From the NCBI GenBank assembly GCA_039804025.1, contig JBDRZP010000003.1:36175-100174 (forward strand): a stretch of DNA of 64,000 nt, written 5' to 3'. Source of the stretch: a candidate division WOR-3 bacterium. Its GTDB lineage: Bacteria; Hydrothermota; Hydrothermia; Hydrothermales; JAJRUZ01. Shown here piece after piece: positions 34,063 to 42,912 of the stretch (within the stretch, counting starts at the first letter, position 1; every line of letters begins with the position of its first letter). A program made the translations under genes and the position numbers. The notes beneath the pieces were generated by a model. That model was given only the letters and a program-made list of their open reading frames with translations. It searched no databases and had not been told where the DNA came from.

Positions 34063-35902
34063 TGTAATTTTTCTTCCATTTTAAAAAAACATAAATTGTC
34101 CATAATTTTTTCCTATTATCTTTTTTTCCCTTTATATGCTCATCAAACAATTTTTTTACAAATTTTTTATTTAAAATTTCGTCTTCTTTCTCAATTATAT
34201 CCATAAATTCACCTTTTAATGGTCCTTTAATCCATTTCGCAACAGGAATTCCAAACCCCTTTTTTCCCCTTTTAATTATTTCAGGAGGAAGTCTATCTTT
34301 CATAAGTTTTTTTAAAATTACCTTTGTTTTAAAATATTTTAATTTTTTATCACTATCAATACTGAAGGCAAATTCAATAATTCTTTTATCAAGAAAAGGT
34401 GCCCTTACTTCGAGAGAGGCTGCCATACTGGCTCTATCCACCTTAAAAAGAACATCCTCTGATAAATAGGTTTTAAAATCAAATTTCAATAAATCATTTA
34501 AATTTTTAGGATAAAAGGAAACTGTATTTTCAACAAATTCTTCGAGATTAAAAAATGAATCAGGATAAAGAAAATCCTTAAAAAGTTTTCTTTTCTCTTC
34601 TTCACTAAAGGCTCCCATCCATACAAGGTGTCTTTTCCATATATTAAAACCTTCACCTTCAAGAAATTTCTTAACCACAAAATCTAAACTGAAATTTGAA
34701 TAAGAAACAGGTAAATTTTTTCCAATAAAAGAGAAAAAAATTTTTAAATAAAAAGGTAAAAATTTATAAATTTCCATAATTTTATGAGAAAAGTAAGTTG
34801 GGTAACCCCCAAATAATTCATCTCCACCATCACCTCCCAGTGCAACCTTCACAAAATTTCTTGTATATTTTGAAAGCAAATAGGTTGGTAAAATAGATGC
34901 ATCAGCGAAAGGTTCATCTAAAAAATCAAAAACTTCTGGTAAAATCTCTAACATTTTATTCTCATCAAAAGCTTCTTCAAAATGTTCTGTTTTTAAATAA
35001 AAGGCAACTTTTTTTGCAAATCTTGATTCATCAAAAGAGGGTTCTTTAAAGGAGATATTAAAGGTTTTTACCAAATCACTGTGTTTTCTTGCATAGTAGG
35101 TAACAGTAGAAGAATCAATTCCTCCTGATAGAAAGATCCCAAGAGGAACATCACTTCTCAATCTAATTTTTACAGAATCTGAAATTATCTCATCAAGGTA
35201 ATCTAATAAATCTTTTTTCTCTATTTTCTTTTTTTCAAATTTAAAGTAGGGTTTAATTTTAATTTTTTCATTTTCGTATATAAGAGTATGGCCCGGTTTT
35301 AATTTTTTTATATTTTTAATAATTGAATAGGGTGAAGGGACATATTCAAGAGTAAAATAAAGGTTAAGAACTTTTAAATCTATTTCCCTTTTTATAAGGG
35401 GATTTGCAAGAATTGCCTTTAATTCTGAAGCAAATATAAAAAAATCATTAAAATCTCCGTAATAAAGGGGTTTTTCTCCTGCAATATCCCTTGTTAATAT
35501 AAGTTTTTTTTTCCTTTTATCCCATAATGCAATTGCAAACATTCCATTAAGATATTCTGGAAAATTTTCACCTTTTTCTTCATAAAGATGAACTATTACT
35601 TCTGTATCGCTTTTAGTTTTAAAAAAATGACCCTTTTTTATAAGTTCCTCCCTTAACTCAACAAAATTATATATTTCACCGTTAAAAATAACGCATATTG
35701 ATTTATCCTCATTGAAAATAGGCTGCTTTCCACCTTCAAGGTCAATTATTGAAAGTCTCCTCATTGCTAATCCTATATTATCTTCTATATAAAAACCTTC
35801 ATCATCAGGTCCTCTTCTTTTTAATGTTTCATTCATTTTTTTTAAAATTTCAAAATTAATTTTTTCTTCCTTTTTATTTAAAATCCCGCAGATTCCGCAC
35901 AT
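34052..35902 (-). CDS. asnB: AsnB-type glutamine-dependent amidotransferase
   Basis: A 616-residue class II amidotransferase. The glutaminase domain opens MCGICGIL with nucleophile Cys2, then RRGPDDEGF and NGEIYNF. The synthetase domain has the ATP motif LSGGIDSS near residue 259 and the GGDGGDELFGGYP loop near 355. The reaction is Asp plus Gln plus ATP to Asn. Copies of this length inside polysaccharide clusters often amidate uronic acid or other carboxylates on glycans rather than make asparagine. Its place before GT2 and epimerase genes favours that role, but sequence alone does not decide. Confidence 0.92.
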   Translation of the reverse strand: MCGICGILNKKEEKINFEILKKMNETLKRRGPDDEGFYIEDNIGLAMRRLSIIDLEGGKQPIFNEDKSICVIFNGEIYNFVELREELIKKGHFFKTKSDTEVIVHLYEEKGENFPEYLNGMFAIALWDKRKKKLILTRDIAGEKPLYYGDFNDFFIFASELKAILANPLIKREIDLKVLNLYFTLEYVPSPYSIIKNIKKLKPGHTLIYENEKIKIKPYFKFEKKKIEKKDLLDYLDEIISDSVKIRLRSDVPLGIFLSGGIDSSTVTYYARKHSDLVKTFNISFKEPSFDESRFAKKVAFYLKTEHFEEAFDENKMLEILPEVFDFLDEPFADASILPTYLLSKYTRNFVKVALGGDGGDELFGGYPTYFSHKIMEIYKFLPFYLKIFFSFIGKNLPVSYSNFSLDFVVKKFLEGEGFNIWKRHLVWMGAFSEEEKRKLFKDFLYPDSFFNLEEFVENTVSFYPKNLNDLLKFDFKTYLSEDVLFKVDRASMAASLEVRAPFLDKRIIEFAFSIDSDKKLKYFKTKVILKKLMKDRLPPEIIKRGKKGFGIPVAKWIKGPLKGEFMDIIEKEDEILNKKFVKKLFDEHIKGKKDNRKKLWTIYVFLKWKKNYINS

Positions 35903-35905
35903 TTT

Positions 35906-36856
35906 TTAAATTTTTTCTTTTATTACATAAGGGGTTTTTCCCTGGGATTCAAAATAATTTCTTATCAATATCTCCATTAAAAGACCCATTAAAATAAATT
36001 GGATTCCAACAGGAAAAAACATAAAGGCAATTAAAATTTTAGGGTTTCTATGAACCCATACTTTCAAAAATAATTTATCATAAATTGTCCATACTGTAAA
36101 TATAAAACTTAGAAAAAGAAAAATTATACCTATTGAACCAAAAAAGTAAATTGGTTTAAGTAAATAACTACCCATAAATTTTACAGTTAAAAGGTCAAGC
36201 AATACTTTAAAAACCCTTTTTAGTCCGTATTTACTTTTGCCCTTTAATCTCTTATTATGCTTTACAGGGATTTCCTTTATTTTCGCTCCTTCAAAAGCAC
36301 ATAATGCAGGTAAAAAGCGATGCATTTCTCCATAAAGCCTTAAATTTTTTACAACTTCACTTTTATATGCTTTTAATGTACAACCGTAATCTTTCAATTT
36401 AACACCTGTAATAAAAGAAATCATAAAATTCGCAATCCTTGAAGGTAAAACCTTTGTAAAAAAAGGATCCTTTCTCTCCTTTCTCCATCCACTTACCACA
36501 TCATACCCTCTTTCCATTTCTTCAATAAGTTTCTTAATATCCTCAGGGTCATTTTGAAGGTCTGCATCCATAGTAATAATAATATTACCCTTTGCCTCCT
36601 GAAATCCCGCATATATAGCAAGTGTCTGACCAAAATTTCTTGAAAATCTTATTCCCCTTACTCTTTCATCTTTTTCCTTCAATTTCTTTATTATTTCCCA
36701 AGAATTATCTTTACTGCCATCATCAATTAGTATTATCTCAAAGTTTTCTATTTTGTTTTTTAAGAGGGATTCTTTTAATTTTGTATAAAGTTCTTCTAAA
36801 TTTTCTTCCTCATTATAGAGGGGTATAACAATTGAGATTAAATTTTTGTTTTCCAT
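35906..36856 (-). CDS. GT2-family polyprenyl-phosphate glycosyltransferase
   Basis: A 316-residue GT-A enzyme of the DPM1/GtrB type. The donor-binding strand is SIVIPLYNEEENLEELY and the metal motif ITMDADLQNDPEDI. Two C-terminal transmembrane helices (about residues 230-255 and 265-290) match GtrB. It moves a sugar from a nucleotide to polyprenyl phosphate, producing the lipid donor used by GT-C enzymes, several of which flank it. It has a 3-bp gap to asnB and none to the epimerase gene, so the three form an operon. Confidence 0.93.
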   Translation of the reverse strand: MENKNLISIVIPLYNEEENLEELYTKLKESLLKNKIENFEIILIDDGSKDNSWEIIKKLKEKDERVRGIRFSRNFGQTLAIYAGFQEAKGNIIITMDADLQNDPEDIKKLIEEMERGYDVVSGWRKERKDPFFTKVLPSRIANFMISFITGVKLKDYGCTLKAYKSEVVKNLRLYGEMHRFLPALCAFEGAKIKEIPVKHNKRLKGKSKYGLKRVFKVLLDLLTVKFMGSYLLKPIYFFGSIGIIFLFLSFIFTVWTIYDKLFLKVWVHRNPKILIAFMFFPVGIQFILMGLLMEILIRNYFESQGKTPYVIKEKI

Positions 36857-37810
36857 TTAAATACAGGGGCAATTAGCTTCATGCCATTTTAAAAAATTTT
36901 CAATTCCTTTTTCAAGTGGAGTCACTGGATTATATTTTAAAATATTTTTTGCTTTTCTTATATCAGCATAAGTTTTTATCACATCTCCTTTTGGTAAAGG
37001 AGCTAATTTAATTTTAGCTTTTTTACCTAACAGTTTTTCAAGAATTTTTATAACCTTGAATATAGAGACAGGTTTTGAATTTCCGAGGTTTATAATTTCA
37101 AAATCGTAATCTTTTAATTCTATGGCATTAATTATACCATCTGTAATATCATCAATATAGGTATAATCCCTTTTTGTTTTTCCTTCACCAAAGATTTCAA
37201 TTTCTTCATTTTTTAAAATTTTTTTAGTAAAAAGATGAATGGCCATATCTGGTCTCTGGGAAGGACCGTATACTGTAAAAAATCTGAGAACAATAGTTTT
37301 TATACCGTAAAGTTTATTGTAGGTCTCGCAGAGCAATTCTCCTGCTCTTTTTGAAAAACCATATGGAGAAACAGGGGTAATTTTGGGGTCATTTTCAGAA
37401 AACTTACCCTTTTTATTTCCGTAAACAGAAGAGGAGGAAGCGAAGATCAATCTAATTTTATTATTCTTAATGGATTCAAGTATGTTAAGTGTGCCTTTAA
37501 TATTAATTTCAAAATATGTAAATGGGTCTTTTATGGAAGCCCTCACACCGGGTCTTGCTGCGAGATGAATAATAGTTTCTGGTTCCTCATTTAAAATTAT
37601 TTTTTTAAAATTTTCTATATCAAGTATATCAATATTAAAGAATTTAAAATTTTTGAAATCTTTAAGTTCTTCAAGATTTTTCTTTTTTAAATTTATATCG
37701 TAATATGGGTCAAAATTATCTATACCTACTATTTCATAATTTTTTTGAAGACATTTAAGGGCAAGATTTTTACCTATAAAACCGATAGCTCCTGTTATTA
37801 AAATTTTCAA
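36857..37810 (-). CDS. NAD-dependent nucleotide-sugar epimerase/dehydratase
   Basis: A 317-residue short-chain dehydrogenase of the extended type, starting at TTG 37810. The NAD motif is TGAIGFIGKN, with Ala where many members have Gly in the first loop position. GIDNFDPYYDINLKKKNLEEL, covering about residues 34-54, is characteristic of UDP-glucuronate 4-epimerases. The catalytic residues are in SSSSVYG and YGFSKRAGE (Tyr and Lys). UDP-galacturonate formation is the best guess. A uronic acid product would suit the neighbouring AsnB-type amidotransferase. Confidence 0.9.
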   Translation of the reverse strand: MKILITGAIGFIGKNLALKCLQKNYEIVGIDNFDPYYDINLKKKNLEELKDFKNFKFFNIDILDIENFKKIILNEEPETIIHLAARPGVRASIKDPFTYFEINIKGTLNILESIKNNKIRLIFASSSSVYGNKKGKFSENDPKITPVSPYGFSKRAGELLCETYNKLYGIKTIVLRFFTVYGPSQRPDMAIHLFTKKILKNEEIEIFGEGKTKRDYTYIDDITDGIINAIELKDYDFEIINLGNSKPVSIFKVIKILEKLLGKKAKIKLAPLPKGDVIKTYADIRKAKNILKYNPVTPLEKGIENFLKWHEANCPCI

Positions 37811-37827
37811 TTTTAAATTTTAAAGGA

Positions 37828-39363
37828 TTAAATACCTTTAAATCTATAAATTTCGAGAATTATATCGCCCCCAAAATCTATTACTTTTACCTTCTCAAAA
37901 TTCTCAATTGTAAAATTAAATATATAACTCTTATTCCAGTGTTTAACTCTAGGCATAGACCTATCTGATTTAGTTATAAGAACATATTTAATCTTCTTAA
38001 ATCTCAAAGTTTCAACTACTTCTATTTCTAATTCTAAAGGTAAAAGATATGGAAGAATAACATCGTATTTTACAGGTATTTCCTTATCATAAAGGAAATA
38101 GAGTATCGGTCCAAAATCAAAAGTTAATACAAAGATATCACTTTTACCTACTTTATTTTTTTCTAAAAAATCTTTTATTTCTTCAAATCCCTTTTTCCAT
38201 TCTCTTGAAACAAAAACCCAGAATCTTTTCTCAGAATAAAATTCCTTCCCCTTTATAATGAATTCCGTGTGTGTAATAAATTTTAAAGGAAAGTAAAATA
38301 AAAAAAGAATAAAAAAATAAATTAATTTCCTTTTTGTCTTGTATATCTTTTCAATAAAATAAAACATCAATAAATAAACCATCGCTAAACTAAAAAGCCA
38401 CCTTAAAGAATCTGGTCCTTGAATACATCCAGAAACAAATTGAAAAAATCCTGTAATAAAAAATAAAAAGTAATAAGAATTTTTTTCACTTTTTAAATTT
38501 ATGAAAGAAATAAAATATATAAGAGGCTGAATTACATTTATAAAAAATTTAATAAAATCACGGTAAACAAGATTAATCTCAAATCTAATAATTTCAAGAA
38601 AAAAATCTTTAAAAAATCTAAAATAAGTATACCAAAAATTATAAAATATATATTGACCTTTTAAATACCCACCTTTGATTATGTAAATATAAACGCTATA
38701 AAAATAATCAATAAGTATTCCTTTTAAAAAAGCATATAATAAAAACAGCAATAAGGGTATCAAAAAGCCACATAAAAATTTAATGAAAATTTCAAAAAAA
38801 TCTTTCCGGTATTTTATTAAAAAGAAAAATGATAAACTTAAAAAATTAAATAAACCATTATTTATCATAGTAAGTAAATTAAGACCCGCTAAAAAACCTG
38901 ACAAAAATAAAAAAATAAAATTGTTATACTTTATAAAATTTAAAATTAAATAAACGGAAAAAATACATAAAATAAAGGAATACCATCTATGGGAAGGAAC
39001 TATAATATTTAATATCAAAGTGCTTATTGTAAATAAAAAAATAAATAATAAAGAAAATTTTTTATCCAAAATTTCAATGGATAAAAGGAAAATAAATAGA
39101 AATGAAAATGAAACTATAAGAGATGTAAAAAGTCGCGGAAAAAGAAGATTCTGTGGAAAAAAGTAAAGAATAGGAAGATTAATTAAGAAAGTAACAGGAC
39201 CCTCCACTTTAATTAAATCTTTATAAATATCCTTACCCTGAAGTAAAATAAGAGAACCATTAATGGGTATACCCTCATCAGCGGTTATTGGAGCAAAAAT
39301 GGAATATAAGGAAAACATAAAAAAAATAGATATAAATAATAGAAAATACCCCTTTTTTGACAT
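37828..39363 (-). CDS. GT-C-like polytopic glycosyltransferase, duplicate A
   Basis: A 511-residue protein with about twelve helices and a soluble C-terminal domain (about residues 385-511). The first loop APITADEGIPINGSL carries the acidic pair of GT39/GT83-type enzymes, followed by GKDIYKDLIKVEGP. It is a clear tandem paralogue of the gene at 40379-41899, with matching motifs throughout (FPQNLLFPRLFTSL, VPSHRWYSF, TMINNGLFNFLSL). It probably uses the polyprenyl-sugar made by the GT2 enzyme. A possible short-leader promoter (TTGAGA, 17 bp, TATTAA) precedes the ATG. Confidence 0.75.
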   Translation of the reverse strand: MSKKGYFLLFISIFFMFSLYSIFAPITADEGIPINGSLILLQGKDIYKDLIKVEGPVTFLINLPILYFFPQNLLFPRLFTSLIVSFSFLFIFLLSIEILDKKFSLLFIFLFTISTLILNIIVPSHRWYSFILCIFSVYLILNFIKYNNFIFLFLSGFLAGLNLLTMINNGLFNFLSLSFFFLIKYRKDFFEIFIKFLCGFLIPLLLFLLYAFLKGILIDYFYSVYIYIIKGGYLKGQYIFYNFWYTYFRFFKDFFLEIIRFEINLVYRDFIKFFINVIQPLIYFISFINLKSEKNSYYFLFFITGFFQFVSGCIQGPDSLRWLFSLAMVYLLMFYFIEKIYKTKRKLIYFFILFLFYFPLKFITHTEFIIKGKEFYSEKRFWVFVSREWKKGFEEIKDFLEKNKVGKSDIFVLTFDFGPILYFLYDKEIPVKYDVILPYLLPLELEIEVVETLRFKKIKYVLITKSDRSMPRVKHWNKSYIFNFTIENFEKVKVIDFGGDIILEIYRFKGI

Positions 39364-40039
39364 ATAATATTTTAATATACATATTTTAAAATATTCTCAA
39401 TTATCTTTAATCTAAATTAATTTTTAAAGAGCTCTTCTTTTGATTATGTTTCTTTATTTTTTATGTTTGGAATTTCCTTTCTCGAAAATATGAGTATTTT
39501 CTTATTATCTTTTTTTTTAAGCTTACATCCTGCAAATATTATGGGTTTTCTTTGATTCAGGTATATTATTTTCTTTTCTATCTTTCGCAATTTTACTTAC
39601 TTTCTATCAATCTCAATCTTTATTACTTCATCTTTTTAATCCCAAATATTATAAAATTGTAACTCTTAGAACGTTCATAACTACTTTTTTATTTTAATCT
39701 TAAATGAATATATCATAGTTTCTTTCTCTCTTCAGGCTTACCGACCTTAACTATTAATCTTTCGAACCAAAACTCTTTATTTATTTAGATTACCCTTTTT
39801 ATGTTTTTTATTTCTGCTTCTGTTATATCTGATTGCTTTTTTATATTAAAAAATTACACTTATACTATCACACACTTTTCTTATGCACTATTTTCAATTC
39901 TCCATTTTTTCCATGTTGAAAAACACATTTTACAATTAAATATTCAAGCTTAATAGGAATTTAGAAGATACACTTTATATATTTACCTTTAAAAAATATT
40001 TTAAAAATTAATTGGAAAGTAAGTTCCTGAAAATGGTGA
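39364..40039. other. Intergenic stretch, probably decayed coding DNA
   Basis: About 680 bp between the two duplicated GT-C genes without an intact gene. On the plus strand it is T-rich and gives short hydrophobic peptides that jump between frames (for example LLHLFNPKYYKIVTLRTFI near 39625-39685), interrupted by many stops. This is what a decayed membrane-protein gene leading into the remnant at 40040-40378 would look like. Plain AT-rich spacer DNA gives a similar impression. No repeats, tRNA or promoter stood out beyond the possible one for duplicate A. Confidence 0.4.
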
Positions 40040-40378
40040 TATAATTTTATAAGGCATAATTTCAACATAGAAAATACAAAAATATTTGAAAAAGAAACTG
40101 AATGTTTCATAATTTATTATAGTTTTTATACAGAAGGTTCACCAGGTTATAATTGGTATCTAAACACTCATAGACCTGATAAGGATACCCTTATATATAA
40201 AAAGTGGCTTGATAGCCTTGATATTAATGAAATGAAAAAAAGAGGCTTTAACCTTATTGTCGTTGCAGAAAATTTCAAAAATAAAGCAAGTCCCTATACT
40301 TTAAACTTGTTAAAAAATAAAGAATTCTTTGATAAAATTTTTGAATGCGATAATATTGAAATATACAAAATAAAATAA
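40040..40378 (+). pseudogene. C-terminal remnant of a GT-C-like membrane glycosyltransferase
   Basis: A 112-codon open frame with no start that ends at TAA 40376-40378. It follows an in-frame stop (40037-40039). The peptide IIYYSFYTEGSPGYNWYL, RGFNLIVVAENF and FDKIFECDNIEIYKIK resembles the soluble C-terminal tail of GT39-type transferases. The membrane part that should precede it is missing or decayed. It lies tail to tail with duplicate B, with no gap. I read it as the end of a dead third transferase on the opposite strand. Confidence 0.55.
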
Positions 40379-41899
40379 CTAAATACTTTTAATTCTATAG
40401 ATCCTTGCAATTTTACCTCCTCCAAAATCAATTTCTCCAATTTTCTCATACCTATTAATTACAAAATTATATATATAACTTTTTTCCCAATCCTTTGGAT
40501 AAAAAATATTTTCTGTATGAATAACATACTTAATTTTCTTTAAATTTAAATTTTGAACTACCTCAAATTCTGACTCAAAGGGCAAAAGATATGGCTCAAT
40601 AAAATCATACCTTACCGGTATTTCTTTTTCATAAAGAAAATAAAATATCGTTCCATTATCAAGAAAAAAAACCTCACCTTTTCCCTCCGTATTCTCTTTT
40701 AAAAACTTCTTTAATTCCATATACCCCCTCTTTTCTTCCTCCTTTACAAAAACTAAAAACCTCTTATCACTAAAAAAAACCTTACCCCTTATCAAAAACT
40801 CTGCATGAGTTAAAAATTTCAAAGGAAAATAAATAAAAAAAGGTAAAAATATATAGAAGAATTTTTTTAATCCTGATTTATACATTCTCTCTAAAAAATA
40901 ACACATCAGCAAAAAACCCATCCCAAAACTGTAAATACCCCTCATCACATTTGGTCCCTGAATAAACATTGAAATAAACTGAAAAAACCCTGTTATAAGA
41001 AATAGAAAGTAATAAGAGTTCTTTTCCTTTTTTAAATTTATAAAAGAAATAAAATATATAAAAGGGGGAAGTATATTCACAAAAAATGTAATAAAATTTC
41101 TGTAAATCAGATTAATCTTTAATTTTATTAAATTAAGATAAAAATCTTTAAAGGTATTGAAATAATTGAACCAGTCATTGTTATAATTCCACTGAGCCTT
41201 TGTATAACTTCCCTTAATTACATAAATGTAAATGCTTCTAAAATAATCATCAAGGATACCTTTATAAAATGCACAGGAAAACCATAATATAAGAGGTAAT
41301 AAAAAACCATAACAAAATATCATTAAAATTTTAAAGAAATCTTTTTTATATTTTATCAAAAAAAATATTACTAAACTTAAAAAATTAAACAAACCATTAT
41401 TTATCATTGTAAGTAAATTAAGACCTGTCAGAAACCCTGATAGAAATAAAAAAATATTATTTTCATTTTTTAAAAAAATTAAAATAAAATAAACTGAAAA
41501 AACATTTAAAATAAAAGAATACCACTTATGTGAAGGAACAATACCTGTTAATATTAAAGTACTAATTGAAAATAAAAAAATAAATAATAAGGAAAATTTT
41601 TTATTTAGAATTTCCTTTGACAAAAGAAAAATAAAAAGAAAAGAAATTGAAACTAAAAGTGATGTAAAAATCCTCGGAAAAAGAAGGTTCTGAGGAAAAA
41701 ATTTAAGAAGAGGTAAATTTACCAAAAAAGTGAAGGGTCCTTCTATTTTAACAAGATCCTTATAAATATCTTTCCCTTCAAGCAAAAGAATTGAGCCATT
41801 GAGAGGAATACCCTCATCGTCTGTTATTGGTGCAAAAAGAGAAAAAAAGGAAAAAAGAATAAAAAGGAAAATAAAGATAAAAAAATTTCTATTTTTCAT
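40379..41899 (-). CDS. GT-C-like polytopic glycosyltransferase, duplicate B
   Basis: A 506-residue polytopic protein, tandem paralogue of the gene at 37828-39363. Starting at ATG 41899 aligns its N-terminus (MKNRNFFIFIFL) with the paralogue; an ATG 33 bp upstream would overlap the divergent heptosyltransferase-like gene. Shared features are APITDDEGIPLNGSI, GKDIYKDLVKIEGP, PQNLLFPRIFTSL, MINNGLFNFLSL and a similar soluble C-terminal end. Divergence is moderate, so the duplication is not recent. Confidence 0.75.
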   Translation of the reverse strand: MKNRNFFIFIFLFILFSFFSLFAPITDDEGIPLNGSILLLEGKDIYKDLVKIEGPFTFLVNLPLLKFFPQNLLFPRIFTSLLVSISFLFIFLLSKEILNKKFSLLFIFLFSISTLILTGIVPSHKWYSFILNVFSVYFILIFLKNENNIFLFLSGFLTGLNLLTMINNGLFNFLSLVIFFLIKYKKDFFKILMIFCYGFLLPLILWFSCAFYKGILDDYFRSIYIYVIKGSYTKAQWNYNNDWFNYFNTFKDFYLNLIKLKINLIYRNFITFFVNILPPFIYFISFINLKKEKNSYYFLFLITGFFQFISMFIQGPNVMRGIYSFGMGFLLMCYFLERMYKSGLKKFFYIFLPFFIYFPLKFLTHAEFLIRGKVFFSDKRFLVFVKEEEKRGYMELKKFLKENTEGKGEVFFLDNGTIFYFLYEKEIPVRYDFIEPYLLPFESEFEVVQNLNLKKIKYVIHTENIFYPKDWEKSYIYNFVINRYEKIGEIDFGGGKIARIYRIKSI

Positions 41900-41925
41900 A
41901 ACTTTATTATAAAATAAAAATCTTA

Positions 41926-42912
41926 ATGACAAATATATATTTTGAAAACATTATCTTTTTCAGATGGAAAGGACTTGGAGACCTTATTCTTGACACACCT
42001 CTTTTTAGAATAATAAAAGAAAATTTTAAAAATGTAAATTTAAAAGTCTTAACATCACCTTCAAATAAAGATGTACTCATAGCAAACCCTTATATAGATG
42101 AAATCCTTCCTAAAAAAAATCTTTTAGAACTTTCCTTTAAAAAATGTGACCTCTTTATTGATATGATGGGAAATTCTATGACAATTATTCTTTTTGCTCT
42201 TTTAAGACCAAAATATAGAATGGGCTTTAAAAAGAAAATACCTTTTTTAAATTTGAAAATACCCTTTGATCCCTCACCTACTTATACAGTTAAACATAGA
42301 TTAAAACTTTTAAAACTTTTAAATATAGAAAACGAGCCTGAAAATCCATTGCCAGAAACCTATCTTTATAAGGAGGAAGAGGAAGTTTTTAAAAAGAAAT
42401 TCAAAGACTTATTAAAAAAAGATTATATCACCATTTTCCCTTACGCAAGAGGCAAGGTAAGAGATTTTCCCTCCTACATTTTTTCCTTTTTAAATGATAG
42501 ATTTAAAGAGAAAGGATTTAATGTTTTTTTTATATTTGATAGAATGGGAGAAAATAAATTTTTAGAAATTAAAAAATTATGTAAAATAGAACCAGAATTT
42601 ATATTTTCACCAAATTTAAGGGAACTCATTTTTATATTAAAGCACTCAAAACTTTATATAGGTCCTGATACAGGTCCTAAACATATAGCAGTATCACAGA
42701 AAACTAAAACCTTAACACTTTTTACACATACAAATCCCTTAAACTGGACACCACCTGATTTTGAAAATCATAAGTTTATAACACCTCCTATTGAATGTCA
42801 TCCCTGTGAAATAAAAAATTTAAATTACTGTAAAAGAAAAGATTTTAAATGTTTAAGTCTTTTTGAACCTGAAAAAATTTTTGAAATCTCCTTAGAATTA
42901 TTAAAAAAATAA
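41926..42912 (+). CDS. GT9-family (ADP-heptose-LPS heptosyltransferase-like) glycosyltransferase
   Basis: A 328-residue GT-B enzyme of the heptosyltransferase family. The N-terminal domain has RWKGLGDLILDTPLFRIIKE, the family opening, and DLFIDMMGN. The C-terminal domain has YIGPDTGPKHIAV, the donor-binding motif, and a cysteine-rich end (ECHPCEIKNLNYCKRKDFKC) that is common in GT9 proteins. It probably builds a lipopolysaccharide-like core. It is divergent from duplicate B by 26 bp and overlaps lnt tail to tail by 68 bp. Confidence 0.88.
   Translation: MTNIYFENIIFFRWKGLGDLILDTPLFRIIKENFKNVNLKVLTSPSNKDVLIANPYIDEILPKKNLLELSFKKCDLFIDMMGNSMTIILFALLRPKYRMGFKKKIPFLNLKIPFDPSPTYTVKHRLKLLKLLNIENEPENPLPETYLYKEEEEVFKKKFKDLLKKDYITIFPYARGKVRDFPSYIFSFLNDRFKEKGFNVFFIFDRMGENKFLEIKKLCKIEPEFIFSPNLRELIFILKHSKLYIGPDTGPKHIAVSQKTKTLTLFTHTNPLNWTPPDFENHKFITPPIECHPCEIKNLNYCKRKDFKCLSLFEPEKIFEISLELLKK

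Noticed and set aside
39364..40039. A functional small gene in the GT-C spacer
   Set aside because: Every frame is broken by stops within short distances, and the hydrophobic peptides do not join in one frame.
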